A stretch of DNA of 64,000 nucleotides from Kistimonas asteriae (GTDB taxonomy: Bacteria; Pseudomonadota; Gammaproteobacteria; Pseudomonadales; Endozoicomonadaceae), in contig NZ_JAEVHF010000006.1 of NCBI RefSeq assembly GCF_018263925.1, positions 182,411 through 246,410 on the forward strand, in the 5' to 3' direction. Position numbers and translations under genes: made by a program. Positions within the stretch are counted from its first letter, which is position 1. Every line of letters starts with the position of its first letter. The notes beneath the pieces are model-generated. The model was not told where the DNA came from. It worked only from the letters and a program-made list of their open reading frames with translations, and did no database searches. Below, piece after piece: positions 1 to 9,237 of this stretch.

Positions 1-739
1 ACTCAGACGTTTTTTCATGGCGCGCTTGTCCTTGCAGATGGGTGCGAATCAGGTTCGTCAATGCCTGCTCATCTTTGAATCCAACAACGATCTGGTCGGG
101 AAAAACCAGCGAGGGTGTACCACCAATACCCAGCGCTTCAGCAAGCCCAAGATTCTGGTACAGGTGCATCGTCACATCAGGTCCCATTGCCTTTTTCAGC
201 GCTTTGGGGTCCAGCCCTTCCGCATCCAGCGTTGCCTGAATTGAACGATGAGTATGCGCACCGGGTTTGGCCATAAGACGTCGATGGAAATCGCTGTACT
301 GCTCCGGCGTCTGGCGATAAACCGCCAGCGCCAGTTCCGCCGCTTCAAATGAAGAGGCTGTCAGAATGGGCATATCCTTGTAGACAACACGCACCTGCGG
401 GAATTGCCGGGTTATTTCCTGCAATATCGCATCCTGTCGTTTACAGAAGGCGCAGTTGTAATCAAAAAAGTAGGCAATGGTCAGCTGGCCACCCTGCTTT
501 CCCTGAAACGGATCATGAGGGTTTTCAAACAATGCCTGATGGTGTGCTTTGATAGCTCGCTGCTCCATGAGACGACGGGCTTTCATCCAATGATTGAGTG
601 AGTCACCGGTTTCCAGATTGTCTGACATGTTGATCTGAACCGTAGCCTCGGCAGGGTTCACCTGAGCCGTCACTGTTCCTGCCATCAACACCAGAGATGA
701 CAGGAAGAAGCTCGCTATTACTTTCAACCATTGTTTCAT
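1..739 (-). CDS. DsbA/ScsC-like periplasmic thiol-disulfide protein (3' end cut by window)
   Basis: Thioredoxin-fold oxidoreductase of the DsbA/DsbG/Com1 type, expected in the periplasm. The start ATG (739-737) overlaps the stop of the upstream reductase gene as ATGA and is preceded by AGGAGAT. A signal peptide (MKQWLKVIASFFLSSLVLMA) leads into the mature protein. The active site is C-A-F-C in 'FFDYNCAFCKRQ' near residue 110, and a cis-proline loop 'GIGGTPSLVF' lies near residue 217. About 246 residues are visible; the reading frame runs off position 1 close to the usual family length, so little is missing. Co-translation with an ScsB/DsbD-like reductase suggests it is the redox partner kept reduced by that protein, as ScsC is by ScsB. 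A general Com1-type isomerase role is the alternative. Confidence 0.85.
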   Translation of the reverse strand, partial: MKQWLKVIASFFLSSLVLMAGTVTAQVNPAEATVQINMSDNLETGDSLNHWMKARRLMEQRAIKAHHQALFENPHDPFQGKQGGQLTIAYFFDYNCAFCKRQDAILQEITRQFPQVRVVYKDMPILTASSFEAAELALAVYRQTPEQYSDFHRRLMAKPGAHTHRSIQATLDAEGLDPKALKKAMGPDVTMHLYQNLGLAEALGIGGTPSLVFPDQIVVGFKDEQALTNLIRTHLQGQARHEKTSE

Positions 740-2832
740 TTGCCAATCTCCTGTGTACCTGCAGCCTGGTTCAGAGCATTCAGGACACCATCACGGGTCA
801 GCAGTACCGGCAGGGCAATGCCTGCTTTTGCACCGGGTCCGTAGACGATATTGAACGGCACGCCATAGCGGTTGTGTTTATTGAGAAACTGGCTGATGAC
901 ATCGGAAGGCCGGGTCCAGTCTCCCTGCATCAACACGACACCGGGCGCATTGAGGGCTTCAGCCACGGCGCCCCGGTTCAATACGCTGGCCTTGTTAGCC
1001 TTGCAGGTGATGCACCAGTCAGCCGTGACATCAACAAATACCACCTTGCCGGTCATCACGTGGGATTCTATTTTGCTTTCATCAAACGGCGTCCAGTTCA
1101 GCACCGATTCCTGTTGTGTGCCTTTTTCAAACGCGCCCAGAATCCAGCCGCCAGACATGACCAGTCCGAGTGACAGGCACAATGCGGCAACAAAAGCCAA
1201 CCCCCGCCCGACAGCCGGCTGTCTGCTGCGAATCATCGAGAAAGCCAGCAGCAATACAGGCCCCGCCGCTACCAGCAGCACCCAGATCATCGACATGTGA
1301 CTGTGCAATAGGCTGATCAGCCAGAATGTGGTACCCAACAACAACAGCGCCAATACACGACGAAGAACATTCATCCAGGGACCGGGCTTCGGTAACAGAC
1401 GAACCAGACTCGGGCGGAGAGAGACCAACAGATAGGGGGCCGCCATGCCGATACCCAACGATGTAAAGATCATCCACAAGGTGAGAGGATCTGACACCAG
1501 CGCGAAGGCCACCGCTGTCCCCAGGAAAGGTGCAGAGCAGGGTGTCGCCAGCAGGGTTGCAAACATCCCCTGTATAAAGTGACCAGCGAGGCCATCATCA
1601 CCCGTCTGGGCAATCCTTGACGACCAGGCGACCGGCAACCGAATGTCGAAACAGGACAACAGGTTCGCTGCAAAAGCCGTGGTCACCAGCACCATGAAGC
1701 CAATGAACCAGGGATTCTGAAACTGGATACCCCAGCCAATCTGGGCACCGAACGTTTTGAGAGCTAACAGCCCTGCCGCCAGCAGCCAGAATGAAAAAAG
1801 AATACCCGCCGCGACACTCAGGAACTGCCGACGGACCTGTCCCTGGGATTGCCCTGATGCCATCACCAGTGAAGAGAGCTTCATGCCCAATACCGGCAGA
1901 ACACAAGGCATCAAATTCAGTATCAGCCCCCCGAGGAATGCAAGGCCGATAAGATATAAAAGGCTATTGTCATTGGTATCATCAGCAACCGTTCCGCTCC
2001 GGACAACCACCGGTATCTCTTTCGCGTAGTCGCCACTGATGACGGTAACGGCCAGTGTCTGATTATTGAGATCGACATCACCCAACCAGCTACTGACAGA
2101 AACAGTCGCCTTCAGTTGTTCGCCCTGATAACGAATGTCTGGCACACCGAAGATCACATCCTCCATGCCATCAATGATCACATCCGGTGTCTTCCAACCA
2201 TCACTGCGCACTGCCGTCACACGCACGATCTGCTGACTGGCATCCCAGACAGCCGTTACTTCACCAATACCACTGTCAGGCATTAATGTCGGCACGCGGG
2301 ACAATGCCTTATCAACCGCGAAAGCCGCTGCCGGGTCAGGCGTTAACGCTGACGGGATAAAGGAAAGATCCAGCTGATAATCGGTGAGGACACAGATGGT
2401 TGTGCAGGATGAAAGACGGAAGTCACCCAATAGCCTGACGGGCTGGTCGAAATCCTCAACCTGAAACACCAGGGGAAACACGACGGTCTTCTTATAGCCG
2501 AGCGCATGTATTCCCAGTAATTCAAAACGCTCAGGTAATGGCCAGAGCCATTCAACCTGCTTCAGGTTACCGGAATCCAGCCATTTCGCTTCAGGTGCAA
2601 TCCCGCCTTCACCGGGCGATCGCCAATAGGTTTTCCAGTCATCATTCAGCTGAACTTCCAGACCACCGGTCACAGTGCCTGCAACCGGATCCGTTTCACC
2701 CGTGAGCAGCAACCGTACTTTGGCATTCGGCTGTTGCGGACTCACCAGCCATTCGGTGCTGAGCGCAAAACCGACCCGCGACATCAGGAGCAGGCATAGC
2801 GTGACCAGCCCCACATAAAACTGTTTTTTCAT
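736..2832 (-). CDS. scsB: ScsB/DsbD-type protein-disulfide reductase
   Basis: Inner-membrane electron conduit that passes reducing power from cytoplasmic thioredoxin to periplasmic thiol proteins. About 698 residues from the ATG at 2832, chosen because the next residues form a clean signal peptide (MKKQFYVGLVTLCLLLMSRVGFA); an in-frame start at 2877 would add 15 non-signal residues. Order of parts: N-terminal periplasmic domain with a cysteine pair in 'SSCTTICVLTDYQL'; a polytopic transmembrane domain with the paired cysteines 'NLMPCVLPV' and 'TPCSAPFLG'; and a C-terminal thioredoxin domain with 'DWCITCKANK'. The length (E. coli DsbD is about 565) and the large N-terminal domain fit ScsB, linked to copper tolerance, better than classical DsbD. 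It overlaps the downstream DsbA-like gene by 4 bp. Confidence 0.88.
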   Translation of the reverse strand: MKKQFYVGLVTLCLLLMSRVGFALSTEWLVSPQQPNAKVRLLLTGETDPVAGTVTGGLEVQLNDDWKTYWRSPGEGGIAPEAKWLDSGNLKQVEWLWPLPERFELLGIHALGYKKTVVFPLVFQVEDFDQPVRLLGDFRLSSCTTICVLTDYQLDLSFIPSALTPDPAAAFAVDKALSRVPTLMPDSGIGEVTAVWDASQQIVRVTAVRSDGWKTPDVIIDGMEDVIFGVPDIRYQGEQLKATVSVSSWLGDVDLNNQTLAVTVISGDYAKEIPVVVRSGTVADDTNDNSLLYLIGLAFLGGLILNLMPCVLPVLGMKLSSLVMASGQSQGQVRRQFLSVAAGILFSFWLLAAGLLALKTFGAQIGWGIQFQNPWFIGFMVLVTTAFAANLLSCFDIRLPVAWSSRIAQTGDDGLAGHFIQGMFATLLATPCSAPFLGTAVAFALVSDPLTLWMIFTSLGIGMAAPYLLVSLRPSLVRLLPKPGPWMNVLRRVLALLLLGTTFWLISLLHSHMSMIWVLLVAAGPVLLLAFSMIRSRQPAVGRGLAFVAALCLSLGLVMSGGWILGAFEKGTQQESVLNWTPFDESKIESHVMTGKVVFVDVTADWCITCKANKASVLNRGAVAEALNAPGVVLMQGDWTRPSDVISQFLNKHNRYGVPFNIVYGPGAKAGIALPVLLTRDGVLNALNQAAGTQEIGK

Positions 2833-2908
2833 CGTTCTACAAAATCCATAGATAGCAATTATCCGGGCGACTATCAAAAGTCACCCGCCCTGCAGGTTGT
2901 ATTGCTAT

Positions 2909-3277
2909 CTATTCCCTGAACGTGCAGAACAGCACATGACGCCTGAGCAACGGTGGATCAGGCGAAGAGAGGACATGCCAGCCGATACGCTGAAGAAGGG
3001 TAACAAGCAGAATAACGGTAAACAGTGACAACAGCATGGGCAGCTCGACGATTTCACCACCACGTAACAGTTGGTCGGTCAGTTCACAGTCATCAGCATC
3101 GGCAGTAACCGCTGAATCCTGATGAGCCAGGTCACTCACAGTCACCGTTGTCGGACAGGCCATTACCAGCCCGGCGCGTTGCACCAGGCAGATTGTCATA
3201 ACAACCAGCAACGCCAGGCAGGCCAGATAAAGCCCCTGATCTTTTCGACGTTGTGATTGAAGTAATGACATGTTCAT
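2909..3277 (-). CDS. Small membrane protein upstream of scsB (ScsA-like?)
   Basis: About 122 residues, with a transmembrane segment near residues 15-35 ('LYLACLALLVVMTICLV') and a second near 80-98, separated by an acidic stretch with one or two cysteines. It ends in an arginine-rich tail 'LLRRHVLFCTFRE'. Small two-helix proteins with a similar C-terminus often precede ScsB-type reductases, which suggests ScsA, but the match is loose. The start is uncertain: ATGs at 3277 and 3271 both lack a strong Shine-Dalgarno sequence, and the frame stays open upstream to a GTG at 3367. It lies 76 bp before scsB on the same strand, so it is probably the first gene of the operon. Confidence 0.55.
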   Translation of the reverse strand: MNMSLLQSQRRKDQGLYLACLALLVVMTICLVQRAGLVMACPTTVTVSDLAHQDSAVTADADDCELTDQLLRGGEIVELPMLLSLFTVILLVTLLQRIGWHVLSSPDPPLLRRHVLFCTFRE

Positions 3278-3482
3278 AGCCGGCAAGCTTATGGCGGCGT
3301 ACTGCAAATCGCAAGCGGGCATTGGTTCATCTGTCTGACAAAACTGGGAGGCGGATTTGACCAACACAATAGAGCCGTATGCGTCGTAAGGCGATTAACG
3401 CTAATGCAGGTCATGAAAGTGTACGATGATACAGAGAGAGCAGGAAGGCAGTTTCCGATCACACAGAAACTGCCTGATGGCA

Positions 3483-4184
3483 CTAGCTGGATATTTTACC
3501 GGGAATCATAACCGCCGTGCGGCATTCGGGATAACTGCTGCAAATCCAGGCTTCCCGTCCGGCATGCTTACCCTGCTTCAGGGTATGACGCGCCATGCCA
3601 CCGCCACACTTGCCGCAAATCCGCGTTTCCGGCCGCTTCGGTTGCTCACTGACAGCCTTGCGTACGGAAGCAGAACCGATCACTTCGCTGCCCTGATTAC
3701 CGTGTTCAATCCCCGTCGCGATATACACATCTTCCCGCAGCGTCCGTACGTCCAGCAAACCACCTGTCTCATAGACCAGCAGCGGAAGGCCAGCCTTGTC
3801 AAACCAGCCCCGCATCTGATCAATGCGACGACGCCCTTTCTTGGTGCTGCGATCCGCCAGCAAAATCGCGCAACGTGGCGCCAGCGAACGGCGTTCACAC
3901 AACAGGATGTCAAACCGGGCTTTTCGGAAACGTGCAGACATCGGACGCTGCTGCTCATCAGTAAAGAGCACCTCGCCCAACACAGGATTTCGAAACAGGC
4001 AGAAATGCTCCCTGACCGCCACATCCAGCAGGCCATAGAATGAGCGTTCCGAACCATCAAAGAAAGGTTTGCGAATATGTACGCCGGTGTCCCTGCGTAT
4101 GCGCGAGACGATCGCCACGGTAAGGGTCGCCAACAGCGCGATGCAAACGACAATAGCGATATAGGGGATTTGGGTTTCAATCAT
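3483..4184 (-). CDS. DUF2726 protein with C-terminal topoisomerase-type zinc ribbon
   Basis: About 233 residues. An N-terminal transmembrane helix ('YIAIVVCIALLATLTVAIV') is followed by a DUF2726-like, nuclease-fold domain: 'KPFFDGSERSFYGLL', then 'RARFDILLCER' and a lysine/arginine-rich strand near residues 60-150. The tail carries a four-cysteine ribbon (C-G-K-C ... C-S-S-Y-P-E-C) like the zf-C4 modules of topoisomerase I. The family is related to restriction-endonuclease-like folds, but no function is established and I do not assign one. I start at ATG 4184, with GGATAG 6 nt upstream; ATG 4196 is an alternative. A 205-residue open frame on the opposite strand is a shadow of this gene. Confidence 0.75.
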   Translation of the reverse strand: MIETQIPYIAIVVCIALLATLTVAIVSRIRRDTGVHIRKPFFDGSERSFYGLLDVAVREHFCLFRNPVLGEVLFTDEQQRPMSARFRKARFDILLCERRSLAPRCAILLADRSTKKGRRRIDQMRGWFDKAGLPLLVYETGGLLDVRTLREDVYIATGIEHGNQGSEVIGSASVRKAVSEQPKRPETRICGKCGGGMARHTLKQGKHAGREAWICSSYPECRTAVMIPGKISS

Positions 4185-4274
4185 CGTGCTATCCATTTCA
4201 GCGTCGTTTCCCAATCTCTCGATGCGTTATCCATAAAACCGCACTGTTCATAAATAGTACAACAGTTTCTGACT

Positions 4275-4568
4275 TTATTCGCCAGTCTCAATACCCAGCA
4301 TGTCAGGCAGGATAGCGGGTGCAATAATCCGTATGCGCTTTTCCCGGCTTAATTCCCCCCCAATAATCTCAACATTCCGACGTGGCACACCAAAACATTT
4401 AGCCAGGAATTTCATCAGGTAGGCATTGGCCTTGCCTTCGACCGGTGGCGCCTTGATACGAACTTTCAGGCTATCGCCATGCAGTCCGGCAAATTCATCT
4501 TTACTGGCCCGGGGTTGTAAATGGCAGGCAATCACAAGGTCTTTACCCTGCCAGCGATAAAACGACAT
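4275..4568 (-). CDS. YggU family protein (DUF167)
   Basis: About 97 residues, the usual size for the YggU/DUF167 family. Recognisable core: 'HLQPRASKDEFAGLHGDSLKVRIKAPPVEGKAN', then 'YLMKFLAKCFGVPRRNVEIIGGELSREKRI'. The ATG at 4568 is fixed by GGAGAAG five bases upstream, although the frame is open 60 bases further. The family is cytoplasmic and has a solved fold but no known biochemical role. In many Gammaproteobacteria it sits near yggT and proC; here its neighbours are a DUF2726 gene downstream and uspE on the other strand. Confidence 0.85.
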   Translation of the reverse strand: MSFYRWQGKDLVIACHLQPRASKDEFAGLHGDSLKVRIKAPPVEGKANAYLMKFLAKCFGVPRRNVEIIGGELSREKRIRIIAPAILPDMLGIETGE

Positions 4569-4741
4569 ACAACTTCTCCACTGACGAACATCCCCGTTCC
4601 CTGTAGTATCGGTACACAACCCGATCACTGAATACTACCAGAAAGAAACTGGCACCAAGCCAGTATTCCGGTCATTGATGTCCGTCAACCCGAAACAGTG
4701 ATTCAATCACTACTATGAGAATAAACGGGGAGGAGAACCGA

Positions 4742-5689
4742 ATGCAGGAATTCAGAAAAATCCTGGTCGCCATCACCAACGCGCATACCAGCAAGGCGGA
4801 ACTGGTGCAGGCCATTACCTTGGCCGCCGACAACCAGGCGGAACTGACCTTCGTGAGCATTGTTCAACCGGCCTGGTTTGAAAATCCGCTACTGTCACGC
4901 GATGACTTTCAATCCTTCTGGGATGAGCATCTACTGGCCATTGCCCAGCCAGCTATGGATGCGGGGATCTCCGTGACAACCCGGCAGATCTGTGGCCATC
5001 CATTCCACGAAGTGATCCGCCTGGTGGAAACGGAAGGGTATGACCTGGTCGTCAAACTGGCAGAGCCCAGCGGCGTCTTCAACAGACGTCAACTGACAGG
5101 TAATGACCTGAATCTGTTGCGCCGCTGCCCCTGCCCGGTCTGGATGATGCAGGATAAAGACGCGGAACAAGTGGCACAGACACCAGTCATTCTCGTCGCC
5201 CTCGACACCAGCACCGATACACCGGAACAAATCGCCCTCAACCGAAAACTGCTAGCCAGCGCTGACCATCTGGCCCTGCAGGAAAAAGCCAACCTGCATG
5301 TGCTTCATGTCTGGGATCTTTATGGCGAAGACCGCCTTCAGGGACCTTTCATCAATATGTCCCGCGAACAGGTCAATGAACTACTGAAGGAAACGGAAAC
5401 CACCAACCGTGAACGCCTCAACGCCCTGGTCACCACCAATGGTATCGGTGATGCAGCACAGTGCCACCTGATGCGAGGCCGTGCGTCCCATGAAATTCAG
5501 AAACTGGCGGCGTCCATTAAGGCCGATCTGGTTATCATGGGCACGGCGGGCAGAGTCGGGCTAGCCGCCTTTGTGGTGGGCAATACGGCAGAGAACGTCT
5601 TTGCTGGTGTCGATTGTTCGATTCTGGCCATTAAGCCTGATGAAAAAAACCACCAGGCTGTCAGTGGCGAAACAGACGTCAATAACTAG
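4742..5689 (+). CDS. uspE: Universal stress protein UspE
   Basis: Tandem-domain universal stress protein of about 315 residues. Each half is a Usp fold: the first opens 'FRKILVAITNAH', the second opens 'VILVALDTSTDTPEQ' near residue 153. The second domain ends with the nucleotide-binding-type signature 'VIMGTAGRVGLAAFVVGNTAENVF', close to the G-2x-G-9x-G(S/T) pattern. The start at ATG 4742 follows GGGGAGGAG. UspE in E. coli is induced in stationary phase and affects motility and adhesion. The stop lies 1 bp from the stop of the convergent flavoprotein gene, with no hairpin between them, so read-through antisense transcription is possible. Confidence 0.92.
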   Translation: MQEFRKILVAITNAHTSKAELVQAITLAADNQAELTFVSIVQPAWFENPLLSRDDFQSFWDEHLLAIAQPAMDAGISVTTRQICGHPFHEVIRLVETEGYDLVVKLAEPSGVFNRRQLTGNDLNLLRRCPCPVWMMQDKDAEQVAQTPVILVALDTSTDTPEQIALNRKLLASADHLALQEKANLHVLHVWDLYGEDRLQGPFINMSREQVNELLKETETTNRERLNALVTTNGIGDAAQCHLMRGRASHEIQKLAASIKADLVIMGTAGRVGLAAFVVGNTAENVFAGVDCSILAIKPDEKNHQAVSGETDVNN

Positions 5690-5690
5690 G

Positions 5691-6818
5691 TTATCGTTCA
5701 AAACCACGGGGAAACTGTTTCATAAAGCGCTGGTCAAGCCAGTGCTTCCAGTGCCAGACCCAGCGCCCTGCTACCGTGACAGCTCCCCGTGATCCTATGG
5801 CGCGACCATCCGCCATGTTAAGGAGTGCCAGTGACTGACGTTGTGGCTTATAGTCGATGACACGTTTACCCATCAGCAGGTGACGAAGATTGACGTCAAG
5901 CACAGTGGCATGGCGAACCGCGTAGACGCCTGATTTCGGATGCGGTTGTGATGCCAGCGTCGCCATATCACCGGCAGCAAATACATTCGGATGACTGAGT
6001 GATCGCAGGGCGTTGTCCACCGAAACAAACCCCTGTTCATCAAGTGTAAGACCACTGCCCCGCAACCAGCCATCAGGCCGCGCCGACGTACACAGAACGA
6101 CGGCATTCAGGAATATCGTTTTACTCTGCCCGCTTTGCAAACCACCCGGCACCAGCGATGCCTGGACATTTTCATGCAGCCGTATATGTCGAGCGCCAAG
6201 CTGTTCACGCACATACTGTTGCACAGTGAGAGGATGCCCGGACAATAATCCGCCGGCTCCCACAAGGTGGAGGGAAACGCCGGAAAAACGCTGGCAGAGA
6301 CGGTGTTCAAGCGCCAACGCCACTTCTGTACCTGCTGCCCCCAACCCAAGAACCCCAAGTGCAAAAGACGGTAAAACCGGCAGCTGTACTTCAAGATCGT
6401 CCAACCATGACAGGAATTGCTTAACGGGCTTTACCCCTATCACCGTCATACCCCGGTCAGACTGACCAGAACCCGGAGGACTCTGTGGTAATGAACCGGT
6501 ATTAATGGATAACAAGTCATAATGAAAACCGCGGCCCCCATTGATACTGAGAATGGCATTGTCGGCATCAAGTTTAACGGCATGCCCCTGAACAAACTCA
6601 CACCCTGCAAGACGACACAGTTCGGCCAAGTTAATATGCATTTCATTCGGCTGGTAGTGACCGGCAATCAATCCCGGCAGCATGCCGGAATAGGGGGTAT
6701 ATCGATCTGGCGACACCATCACCACCTGTGCACCAGGCAAGGGTTTCCGTATCAGCTGATGTAACAGTAAGGCGTGAGCGTGGCCACCTCCCGCCAGCAC
6801 AATCGTTTTATTCGTCAC
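5691..6818 (-). CDS. NDH-2-like FAD-dependent pyridine nucleotide oxidoreductase
   Basis: About 375 residues. The N-terminal FAD-binding Rossmann motif is 'IVLAGGGHAHALLL', with 'YSGMLPGLIAGHY' following. A second dinucleotide fold reads 'ALGVLGLGAAGTEVALAL' near residue 155, and the C-terminal flavin contact is 'NVFAAGDMATL'. This is the subfamily of type II NADH dehydrogenase-like proteins that in other organisms is fused to, or sits beside, selenophosphate synthetase SelD; selD is not seen here. I prefer GTG 6818, which has AGGGTGG upstream; GTG 6830 is possible. The start overlaps or abuts the stop of the upstream topoisomerase gene, so the two are probably translated from one message. 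Electron acceptor unknown. Confidence 0.82.
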   Translation of the reverse strand: MTNKTIVLAGGGHAHALLLHQLIRKPLPGAQVVMVSPDRYTPYSGMLPGLIAGHYQPNEMHINLAELCRLAGCEFVQGHAVKLDADNAILSINGGRGFHYDLLSINTGSLPQSPPGSGQSDRGMTVIGVKPVKQFLSWLDDLEVQLPVLPSFALGVLGLGAAGTEVALALEHRLCQRFSGVSLHLVGAGGLLSGHPLTVQQYVREQLGARHIRLHENVQASLVPGGLQSGQSKTIFLNAVVLCTSARPDGWLRGSGLTLDEQGFVSVDNALRSLSHPNVFAAGDMATLASQPHPKSGVYAVRHATVLDVNLRHLLMGKRVIDYKPQRQSLALLNMADGRAIGSRGAVTVAGRWVWHWKHWLDQRFMKQFPRGFER

Positions 6819-6822
6819 CGTG

Positions 6823-9237
6823 CTAACCACCCTGTCGTCTTGTGCTCTGTCGTTTACGGGTCCCCTTCTGTCGTGTATTGCCTTTAGTCTGCGACTGAGA
6901 GCTACCCAGCTGGCCATCGATAAAGGCCCGACAGGCATCAAAGCTGGATACTATCTCATCTGGTAATCCCAACTGTCTCTCCTGCGCTAATTTTCGAGCA
7001 AGTCCGAGCATTTTTGGTGTGGGCATACGGTTCTGTGACGCCTGAGCCTGATAAGTATCAATAAAGGTGCTGCAGGCCTGACGATCTGTCAGGGCATTGT
7101 CTGGCAGCGGTATACCGACCTGACGACTGATACTTCGGGCATAGGCGGCCATCTTCGGTGTTGGCGCACCACCACCGGTGAAACGATGGCGTCCCTGAGC
7201 ACTGACTTTATCCGAGAGGGAACCCTGCAATTCCTGCAGCCAACTCTCTAGCCGGTCAATTTGCCGGTAAACGAAACGATCCCGCTTTTCACACGCCAGA
7301 TTATCATCATTGCGCAGTTCGCAAACCCGGGTCAGATAATCCTCCCATACGGCTGTCGTCTCAGCACTGGTCATCCAAGCCGGCAACCCGTCCACCAGCG
7401 ATTCACCACTGGCGGTTGACTCAAGACGACTGCCCTTGCGCACAATGAACTTACGAGCCAGTAACGTCTCAAGGATGGTGCTTCGGGTCGCTGGCGTACC
7501 AATGCCGGCACTTTCCCGCAGGATACGCCGCAGTTTCGGATCTTTGACAAAGCGCCCCACCGTTTTCATTGCCTTGATCAGTGTGCGATCCGTGTAATAC
7601 GCCGATGGACGTGTGGTTCGGGTCACCATATCGACCTGCCTCAGCGGTGCCAGCATGCCCTGCTGCGCCGGAACAATCGCCTGATAAGACACCTCAGCCT
7701 GCTCATCCTTCCGACGGGGAAAGGCCTGCATCCAGCCTGGGTCAACTACTTCGGTACGAGAAGTCGTAAAACGGCTTGCCGGATGGCCCAGCAGATCCGT
7801 TACCGGCACCTGAAATGCCAGTTTTTGCTCCCGCAGACTGGCCGCAGGCCAAAGGGCCTGAATATAACGCCTTGCCACAATACAATACGCCATCTGCGCT
7901 TCACGGTTCATAGACGACAGGTTAGCTGATTTGCGGGTAGGAATAATGCCATAGTGCTCCATCGGCTTACTGGTGAAACAGGCAGGCTTTCTGGCGGGAT
8001 AGTGTTGATGGCTTCCGTCGTGTATATCACGGGCCATCTGTGCCTGCTGGACAAATTCCGCTATCTGCGTCAGGTGTTCAAGTACGGGATTACGCTCATT
8101 GGGCGCATACAGTGAATCCGGCAACTCCGCATGCTCGGTTCTGGGATAGGTGACCAGACCATCATTATAGAGTTTTTCCAGCACTTTCTGCGCAGCCGCA
8201 GCCGTCATACCGCACGCCTTGTGCATCTCTGCCTGGAACTCGGCCAGATCACACGGCAATGGCGGATTACGCTGGCTGTTGCGCTCCTTGTTCTGGATAA
8301 CTGTCGCCTGATCGCCCGCCTGCAGCAGACGCTGCCTGAACGCCTGCATTTCCTGCTCACCAGTGAATAATGGCGTATCCAATGGTTCCGGGTCACCTTC
8401 TTTGGCGATACGTCGACTGGGCTCCCAGGTAACACCGGCTGGTGCAGCATCAATAATTTCCGTCGTCACGGGGGGATGGTAACGAGCCTCTATCGACGGG
8501 TCAGAAACCGAAAAATGGCCATTAATCAGAAAATGATCGGTCGGTACAAAATGACGAATCTCACGACAACGTTCCACCACCAGTGCCAGCGTGGGCGTCT
8601 GCACCCGTCCGACCGAAACGACAGATTCACGTCCTCCGCCCTGCCCCAGGTTCGGCCCCATGGCGCCGCCCCGGGCATAATAGGTCAGCGCACGTACGGC
8701 GAACTGATAGCTCCAGTCAGCCCTTGCCCGAGCCTCTGAAGCCCGGAACCAGGACTTCATTTCATCGCCGCCTTTCAGACGTGCAAAGGTGTTACGGACA
8801 GCCTGCCTGTCCAGCCCGTCCACCAGCCAGGCATGGCGCACCGGGCCTCGATAGCGGCAGGCTTCCAGAAGATGCCAGGCAATGGCAGTACCTTCACGAT
8901 CCGGGTCAGTGCTGACAATCACTTCACTGGCCTGCCGGAGCTGATCCCGAATGACTTTGTAGTACTGTGCTGGTGTTTTCCCCCCCCCGCTGCGGCGTGT
9001 CAGCCGCAGATCAAACTGGCGGGGAATCGGCAACAGGGTGGCAGGATTGTTCCAGGAGGCATCCGGCTTCAATTCCTGGGGCTCACGGATTTCCAACAGA
9101 TGGCCAGACGCCCAGACCAGCGCCACCGGCTGCCCTTCCAGCGTACCGGTCGCCAGATCCTTCTGCATCCGCCAGCCCATGGCCGTCGCAATCTGCTGCG
9201 CCTGGTCGCGCTTTTCCGCGATGATGGTGATTGTCAC
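6823..9237 (-). CDS. topB: DNA topoisomerase III with plasmid/ICE-type C-terminal repeats
   Basis: Type IA topoisomerase of about 804 residues that resolves single-stranded and recombination intermediates. The TOPRIM site has the N-terminal glutamate in 'IIAEKRDQA' and 'STDPDREGTAIAWHL' near 109-123. The catalytic tyrosine is in 'LVTYPRTEHAEL' (about residue 364), and 'SVGRVQTPTLALV' precedes it. Instead of zinc ribbons the C-terminus carries two copies of a helical module: 'TPKMAAYARSISRQVGIPLP...FID' and 'TPKMLGLARKLAQERQLGLP...FID', followed by a basic tail (KGTRKRQSTRRQGG). Such tails are typical of topoisomerases on conjugative plasmids and integrative elements. GTG 9237 is chosen for TAAGGA 5 nt upstream. 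No conjugation genes are visible nearby. Confidence 0.88.
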   Translation of the reverse strand: MTITIIAEKRDQAQQIATAMGWRMQKDLATGTLEGQPVALVWASGHLLEIREPQELKPDASWNNPATLLPIPRQFDLRLTRRSGGGKTPAQYYKVIRDQLRQASEVIVSTDPDREGTAIAWHLLEACRYRGPVRHAWLVDGLDRQAVRNTFARLKGGDEMKSWFRASEARARADWSYQFAVRALTYYARGGAMGPNLGQGGGRESVVSVGRVQTPTLALVVERCREIRHFVPTDHFLINGHFSVSDPSIEARYHPPVTTEIIDAAPAGVTWEPSRRIAKEGDPEPLDTPLFTGEQEMQAFRQRLLQAGDQATVIQNKERNSQRNPPLPCDLAEFQAEMHKACGMTAAAAQKVLEKLYNDGLVTYPRTEHAELPDSLYAPNERNPVLEHLTQIAEFVQQAQMARDIHDGSHQHYPARKPACFTSKPMEHYGIIPTRKSANLSSMNREAQMAYCIVARRYIQALWPAASLREQKLAFQVPVTDLLGHPASRFTTSRTEVVDPGWMQAFPRRKDEQAEVSYQAIVPAQQGMLAPLRQVDMVTRTTRPSAYYTDRTLIKAMKTVGRFVKDPKLRRILRESAGIGTPATRSTILETLLARKFIVRKGSRLESTASGESLVDGLPAWMTSAETTAVWEDYLTRVCELRNDDNLACEKRDRFVYRQIDRLESWLQELQGSLSDKVSAQGRHRFTGGGAPTPKMAAYARSISRQVGIPLPDNALTDRQACSTFIDTYQAQASQNRMPTPKMLGLARKLAQERQLGLPDEIVSSFDACRAFIDGQLGSSQSQTKGNTRQKGTRKRQSTRRQGG

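Noticed and set aside
3426..4043. 205-codon open frame on the plus strand
   Set aside because: It is antisense to the DUF2726/zinc-ribbon gene, whose protein shows clear domains; the plus-strand translation shows none.
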